Below are positions 59,692 to 64,000 of a DNA stretch of 64,000 bases, piece after piece (the first letter of the stretch is position 1; the number at the start of each line of letters is the position of its first letter). The DNA is taken from NCBI GenBank assembly GCA_963169665.1, contig CAUJET010000155.1, positions 62,001 to 126,000 on the forward strand. The letters are read 5' to 3'. A program made the position numbers and the translations under genes. Below the pieces are notes generated by a model. The model did no database searches and was not told where the DNA came from. It saw nothing but the letters and a program-made list of their open reading frames with translations. Source of the stretch: Actinomycetota bacterium (GTDB lineage Bacteria > Actinomycetota > Acidimicrobiia > Acidimicrobiales > Ilumatobacteraceae).

Positions 59692-60468
59692 ATGCCCACC
59701 GCGGCCAGCCAGGAGTTGTTCGACCTGAGCGACGACGTCGCCATCGTGACCGGCGCGGGCCGCGGGATCGGTGAGGGCATCGCCACCACCCTCGCCGACG
59801 CGGGCGCCGCCGTGGTGTGCGCCGCCCGTCGTGCCGACGAGATCGAGCGGGTCGCCGCCGGCATCCGCGACCGCGGCGGTCGTGCCATCGCGGTCGCGAC
59901 CGACGTGACCGATCCCGCGGCGGTGAAGGCGTTGGCGCAGCGAGCGGTCGACGAGTTCGGCCATCTCGACATCTGGATCAACAACGCCGGCGGCTCGCCG
60001 GTGTCGGCCCCGCTGGTCACCCTCGACGAGGACGAGTGGGATGCGACCCTGCGGCTGAACCTCACCGCCGTGTGGCGGTGCACCCGTGTCGCGGCTGCGA
60101 CGATGCGCGACGGCGGGCGGATCGTCAACATCTCCTCGCTCGCCGCGACGACCACGATGCCCGGCAGTGGGCACTACGCCGCGGCCAAGGCAGGGGTGAA
60201 CTCGCTCACGCGCACGTTCGCGAAGGAACTCGGCCCGCGCATCCGCGTGAACTGCATCATGCCGGGGGCGGTGCCGACCGAGATCATGATGACGGCCCTC
60301 CACCTCGGCGACGACGATCTGCCGGCGCTCACCAAGCGACTGCGGCTCCCCATGCGCCGCCTGGGCACCCCGGACGACCTCGGTCGAGCCGTGCTGTACT
60401 TCGTGGCGCCGGGCTCGTCCTGGGTGACGGGCCAGATCCTCGCCATCGACGGCGGGATGTCGGCATGA
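59692..60468 (+). CDS. Short-chain dehydrogenase/reductase
   Basis: A 258-residue classical SDR. It has the cofactor motif TGAGRGIGEG (20-29), NNAGG (97-101), catalytic Ser near 147, Tyr162 and Lys166 (HYAAAK), and PGAVPTEI. Asp/Arg residues after beta 2 (AARRADE) hint at NADP use. It is first in a plus-strand run with the palindrome upstream, and overlaps the next gene by four bases. Confidence 0.94.
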   Translation: MPTAASQELFDLSDDVAIVTGAGRGIGEGIATTLADAGAAVVCAARRADEIERVAAGIRDRGGRAIAVATDVTDPAAVKALAQRAVDEFGHLDIWINNAGGSPVSAPLVTLDEDEWDATLRLNLTAVWRCTRVAAATMRDGGRIVNISSLAATTTMPGSGHYAAAKAGVNSLTRTFAKELGPRIRVNCIMPGAVPTEIMMTALHLGDDDLPALTKRLRLPMRRLGTPDDLGRAVLYFVAPGSSWVTGQILAIDGGMSA

Positions 60469-61517
60469 GCGCAACGCCCACCGTCGCACGGCGGGTCACG
60501 CTCGCCGCCCGTCCGAACGGGCCCGTCACCGACGACTGCTTCGCACTCGTCGAGGAGCCGTTCGACCCGGCGGCACCGCTCGCCGCCGGACAGGTGGCGA
60601 TCCGCGTCGACACCCTGTCGATCGACGCGTTCATCCGGACCACCCTCGAGGAGCGGTCGTACCATCGCGGCGCACGCATGGGCGGGGTCATCCCGGCGCT
60701 CGGCGTCGGTACGGTGACCGCCAGCGCGGTCGACGGGATCGAGCCCGGCGACCAGGTCTTCGGTCCGCTCGGCGCACAGACCCACGCCGTGCTCCCCGAG
60801 ATGCTGGTGCGCCGACTCGACGTGTCCTCCGTGCCGGCGACCGCCTACCTCGGTGCGCTCGGCATGACCACGGGCCTCACGGCCTACTTCGGTGTGGTCG
60901 AGGTGGGAGCGGTCGGTGCTGCCGGTCCGACCGACACCGTCGTGGTGTCGGGTGCCGCCGGCGCAGTCGGATCGATGGCCGTGCAGATCGCCCGTCTCGC
61001 AGGTGCCGCGCGCGTGATCGGCATCGCCGGCGGCCCCACGAAGTGCGCGTACATCGTCGACGAGCTGGGCGCCGATGCGGCGATCGACTACCGGGAAGGC
61101 GTCGGTCCGATGGCCGACCGGCTGCGCGAGCTCGCACCCGAGGGGATCGACGTGTTCTTCGACAACGTCGGTGGCGAGGTGCTCGACGTCGCGCTCGACC
61201 AGATCGCCGAGCGCGGTCGCATCGTGCTGTGCGGCGCGATCTCGCAGTACGAGCACATGGACGACGTGCGCGGGCCGCGCAACTACCTCAAGCTGGCCGA
61301 ACGCCACGCCCGTATGGAGGGCTTCGCCGTCACCCACTTCGAGTCGGCGTTCCCACAGGCCGAGGCGGTGCTCGGCGACTGGCTGGCCGACGGCCGGCTG
61401 GCGATGCGCGAGCACGTCGAGCACGGTCTCGACGCGTTCCCGGCCACGCTGCGCATGCTCCTCGACGGCGGCCACCACGGCAAGCTCCTGCTGCGCGTCC
61501 ACGACCCACGGGCCTGA
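60465..61517 (+). CDS. NADP-dependent MDR oxidoreductase (CurA/PTGR-like)
   Basis: A 350-residue medium-chain reductase without zinc ligands. It has the opening RPNGPVTDDCFALVEEP, the cofactor fold VVVSGAAGAVGSMAVQIARL, and FFDNVGGEVLDVALDQIAERGRIVLCGAIS. The family reduces the C=C bond of enones such as leukotriene or curcumin. With the SDRs it would make a ketone/enone reduction pair. ATG overlaps the SDR stop. Confidence 0.92.
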   Translation: MSATPTVARRVTLAARPNGPVTDDCFALVEEPFDPAAPLAAGQVAIRVDTLSIDAFIRTTLEERSYHRGARMGGVIPALGVGTVTASAVDGIEPGDQVFGPLGAQTHAVLPEMLVRRLDVSSVPATAYLGALGMTTGLTAYFGVVEVGAVGAAGPTDTVVVSGAAGAVGSMAVQIARLAGAARVIGIAGGPTKCAYIVDELGADAAIDYREGVGPMADRLRELAPEGIDVFFDNVGGEVLDVALDQIAERGRIVLCGAISQYEHMDDVRGPRNYLKLAERHARMEGFAVTHFESAFPQAEAVLGDWLADGRLAMREHVEHGLDAFPATLRMLLDGGHHGKLLLRVHDPRA

Positions 61518-61586
61518 GCGCCGCTCCCGATCGGCCTGCACGCCGCCCTCCCGCCCCCTGCACTCATCACCGACAGGAACCACCAC

Positions 61587-62387
61587 GTGTCCACCGAAAC
61601 CTCACCCGCCGCGTACCCGTCCCCGGCCCAGCTGTTCTCGCTCGACGGCCAGGTCGCCGTCGTCACCGGCGGGGGGCGCGGTATCGGCGAGGGCATCGCT
61701 CGCACGTTCGCGGCGGCAGGGGCGAGGGTCGTCGTGGCCGCGCGCCGCACCGCCGAGGTGGAGGCCGTCGCGGCATCGATCGTCGCCGACGGCGGCGAGG
61801 CGATCGGCGTGGGCTGCGACGTCACCGACGACGCAGCGGTCGACGCGCTCGCCCGCACCGCGATCGACGCGTTCGGTTCGCTCTCCATCTGGGTGAACAA
61901 CGCCGGCGGATCGCCCGCCCGCAAGCCGCTCACCGAGCTCAGCCGCGACGAGTGGGACCAGTGCACCGCGCTCAACCTGACCGCCGTGTGGGTCGGCATC
62001 GTGACCGCGGCGAAGTACATCGAGACCGGCTCGATCCTCAACATCTCGTCGGGCGCCGGCACCGGCCCGGTGCCGGGCAGCGGTCACTACGGCGCGGCCA
62101 AGGCCGGGGTGAACTCGCTGACGATGACCGCGTCGGCAGAGCTCGCGCCTCGCGTCCGGGTGAACGGGATCATGCCCGGCGCGATCCCGACCGAGATCTT
62201 CCGCACGGCGCTCGGCATCCGCAACGACGACGACCTGGCGGCCACCGAGCAGGCGTGGAACATCCCGATGGGTCGCTTCGGTACGCCGCTCGACATCGGC
62301 ACTGCCGCCTTGTTCCTCTGCTCGCCGGCCGCGGGCTGGGTGACGGGCGAGACCTGGCGGATCGGTGGCGGCGCCAAGCCCCGCTGA
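61587..62387 (+). CDS. Short-chain dehydrogenase/reductase, paralogue of the first
   Basis: A 266-residue SDR with TGGGRGIGEG (27-36), NNAGGSP, Ser154 region (LNISSGAG), Tyr168 and Lys172 (HYGAAKAGVNS) and PGAIPTEI. It shares the segments NNAGGSP and PGSGHY with the SDR at 59692, so the two are probably an old duplication with separate substrates. GTG 61587 lies 69 bases after the MDR gene. Confidence 0.93.
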   Translation: MSTETSPAAYPSPAQLFSLDGQVAVVTGGGRGIGEGIARTFAAAGARVVVAARRTAEVEAVAASIVADGGEAIGVGCDVTDDAAVDALARTAIDAFGSLSIWVNNAGGSPARKPLTELSRDEWDQCTALNLTAVWVGIVTAAKYIETGSILNISSGAGTGPVPGSGHYGAAKAGVNSLTMTASAELAPRVRVNGIMPGAIPTEIFRTALGIRNDDDLAATEQAWNIPMGRFGTPLDIGTAALFLCSPAAGWVTGETWRIGGGAKPR

Positions 62388-62421
62388 TCTGCAGCCGACC
62401 GACGGACGCGAGACTGCGGCC

Positions 62422-64000
62422 ATGACCGACACCGTCACCGCTGCCGAGACGACGACCGACCGGACGTCCGACGGGACGACCGTCGAGACGCGCGAGACGT
62501 TCTGCCGCTTCTGCCATGCCGCGTGCCCGCTGGAGGTGGACGTCGAGATCAACGCGGGTCGCGAACGTGCGATCGCCGTGCGCGGCGTGCTCGACGATCC
62601 GTTGTTCGAGGGATACACGTGCATCAAGGGCAGGCAGCTGCCCGACCAGCACCACGCCCCCGACCGTCTGCGCCGACCGTTGCGCCGCGAGGCCGACGGC
62701 ACGTTCACCGAGGTCTCCTCGGGCGAGGCGCTCGACGACATCGCCGCCCGCATCCGGCGGATCATCGACGCGCACGGACCGCGTGCGGTGGCGAGCTACA
62801 CCGGCACGGGTGCGTTCCAGAACGGGATCTCGATGCCGGCCGCCGTCGCCTTCCACCAGGGCATCGGCTCGCCGTCGTTCTACACGTCGATCACGATCGA
62901 CCAGCCCGCCCACCTCACCGCCCGCCTGCGGATGGGGTCGTGGGAGGCGGGGTGGCAGAACTTCCGCGACGCCGACGTACTGCTGGCCATCGGCTACAAC
63001 CCGCTGGTCTCGTCGTACGCGCCGGCCGGTGGACTGCAGGGGACCAACCCGTTCGTCACCCTGCGTCGCGCGAAGGCGCGAGGGATGCAGCTGATCGTGA
63101 TCGACCCGCGCCGCACCGAACTCGCGTCGAACGCCGACCTGTGGCTGCAGGTGAAGCCCGGCGAGGACCCGACGCTGATCGCCGGCCTCGTGCGGGTGAT
63201 CCTCGACGAGGACCTGCACGACCAGGAGTTCTGCGACCGTTGGGTCGGCCAGCTCGACGACCTCCGCGCCGCGGTCGCGCCGTTCACCCCCGAGTACGTG
63301 GCCGAGCGGTGCGAGGTGCCCGCCGGCGACGTCGTGCGCGCCGCCAGGATGTTCGCGGCCGGACCCCGGGGAACCGCAGGTACCGGCACCGGACCGAACA
63401 TGGCCGCGCACAGCACGCTCACGGAGCACCTGACGCTCACCCTCAACGCGATCTGTGGGCGGGTGAACCGTGAGGGCGACACGCTCGAGAGCGGCAACTT
63501 CCTCGTACCTGGCGACACCCGTCGGGCACAGGTGGTGCCGCCGAGCGATCCGGCCCCCGGCACGCCGCACCGAGTGAAGGGTCTCCGGGGCATGCCCGGG
63601 GAGATGCTCACCAACGTGCTCGCCGAGGAGATCCTGCTGCCCGGCGAGGGGCAGGTGCGATGCCTCGTCGTGTGCGGCGGCAACCCGGTGGTCGCGTTCC
63701 CCGACCAGTTGAAGACCATCGCCGCGCTCCGCGACCTGGAACTGCTCGTCGTGATCGACCACCGGATGACGGCCTCGGCCGAGCGTGCGCACTACGTGCT
63801 GCCGCCCCGCCTCGAGCTGGAACGCGCCGACGTCGCGGCCGTGATGGACCGTCGCTACGCGGCGCCGTACGTGAGCTACACCCCGGCGGTGCTCGCCCCC
63901 GAGGGCGACTGCATGTCGGAGTGGGAGGTGTTCGCCGGCATCGCCGCCCGGCTGGGCACACGGATGCCGCTGCCCGGCGGCGACCTGCCGCTCGACGGCT
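62422..64000 (+). CDS. Molybdopterin (bis-MGD) oxidoreductase, C-terminus outside the window
   Basis: At least 526 residues. A 4Fe-4S motif near the start has Cys28, Cys31, Cys35 and Cys67 (CRFCHAAC, then YTCIKGR). The molybdopterin domains follow: YTGTGAFQNG, the DVLLAIGYNPLVSSY nucleotide region, IVIDPRRTELASNADLWLQ and CGGNPVVAFPD. This is the family of formate dehydrogenases and related enzymes, here without visible Tat signal, so cytosolic. ATG 62422. It follows the SDR gene by 34 bases and may be the last part of the pathway. Confidence 0.94.
   Translation, partial: MTDTVTAAETTTDRTSDGTTVETRETFCRFCHAACPLEVDVEINAGRERAIAVRGVLDDPLFEGYTCIKGRQLPDQHHAPDRLRRPLRREADGTFTEVSSGEALDDIAARIRRIIDAHGPRAVASYTGTGAFQNGISMPAAVAFHQGIGSPSFYTSITIDQPAHLTARLRMGSWEAGWQNFRDADVLLAIGYNPLVSSYAPAGGLQGTNPFVTLRRAKARGMQLIVIDPRRTELASNADLWLQVKPGEDPTLIAGLVRVILDEDLHDQEFCDRWVGQLDDLRAAVAPFTPEYVAERCEVPAGDVVRAARMFAAGPRGTAGTGTGPNMAAHSTLTEHLTLTLNAICGRVNREGDTLESGNFLVPGDTRRAQVVPPSDPAPGTPHRVKGLRGMPGEMLTNVLAEEILLPGEGQVRCLVVCGGNPVVAFPDQLKTIAALRDLELLVVIDHRMTASAERAHYVLPPRLELERADVAAVMDRRYAAPYVSYTPAVLAPEGDCMSEWEVFAGIAARLGTRMPLPGGDLPLDG

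Overview
The window is a high-GC actinobacterial chromosome segment that contains the replication origin. Gene order matches the origin region of Mycobacterium tuberculosis over long stretches. One block corresponds to pcnA (Rv3907c) through sigM, trxB, trxC, cwlM, parB, parA, gid, jag, yidC, yidD, rnpA and rpmH to dnaA-dnaN-recF. A second block corresponds to the Rv0049-like gene and rpsF-ssb-rpsR-rplI-dnaB. Many genes are short, start with GTG or TTG, and overlap their neighbours by 1 to 4 bases. Overall style (DUF11 surface protein, carotenoid oxygenase, fused LivHM, catabolic SDR cluster) suggests a marine or soil Acidimicrobiia-type actinobacterium such as Ilumatobacter. That placement is inference, not proof.

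Layout. 1-3.8 kb: recF (cut by the window edge), dnaN and dnaA on the minus strand, with origin-like sequence on both sides of dnaA. 4.3-8.0 kb: rpmH-rnpA-yidD-yidC-jag-rsmG on the plus strand. 8.0-10.1 kb: a non-coding region with eleven clear copies of the ParB centromere site parS, followed by parA-parB. 12.1-22.3 kb: a long minus-strand run for envelope control and redox: GNAT, DUF6049 membrane protein, DegV, a membrane Ser/Thr kinase, an ECF sigma factor with its anti-sigma, a small membrane protein, thioredoxin reductase, thioredoxin and a degenerate CwlM. 22.5-28.1 kb: histone-deacetylase-like hydrolase, CCA-adding-type nucleotidyltransferase, and a PAS-GGDEF-EAL protein. 28.1-34.2 kb: methyltransferase, DUF5318, DinB, a rhodanese lipoprotein, then rpsF-ssb-rpsR-rplI and dnaB.

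34.2-39.1 kb holds small accessory units: ArsR/SRPBCC, a DHH-like unknown, a cold-shock gene with a textbook terminator, and a sigma factor coupled to a membrane-anchored SGNH hydrolase. 39.1-47.5 kb is one gene for a 2,798-residue secreted DUF11/SdrD-type protein with an LPVTG anchor. 47.8-54.5 kb is transport: a cobalamin-binding-like protein, an MFS exporter, and a fused branched-chain amino acid permease with its lipoprotein receptor. 54.6-64 kb is a catabolic cluster: carotenoid oxygenase, PPOX-fold protein, APH-like kinase, hotdog hydratase, TetR regulator, two SDRs, an MDR reductase and the start of a molybdopterin oxidoreductase. A TetR-type palindrome and a weaker copy of it lie at two promoters of this cluster.

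The strongest unusual signals are the dense parS array, the kinase occupying the position where mycobacteria carry MurJ with its pseudokinase, the sigma factor paired with an SGNH hydrolase, and the shared palindromes in the catabolic cluster. No rRNA, tRNA, CRISPR array, insertion sequence or prophage was seen.
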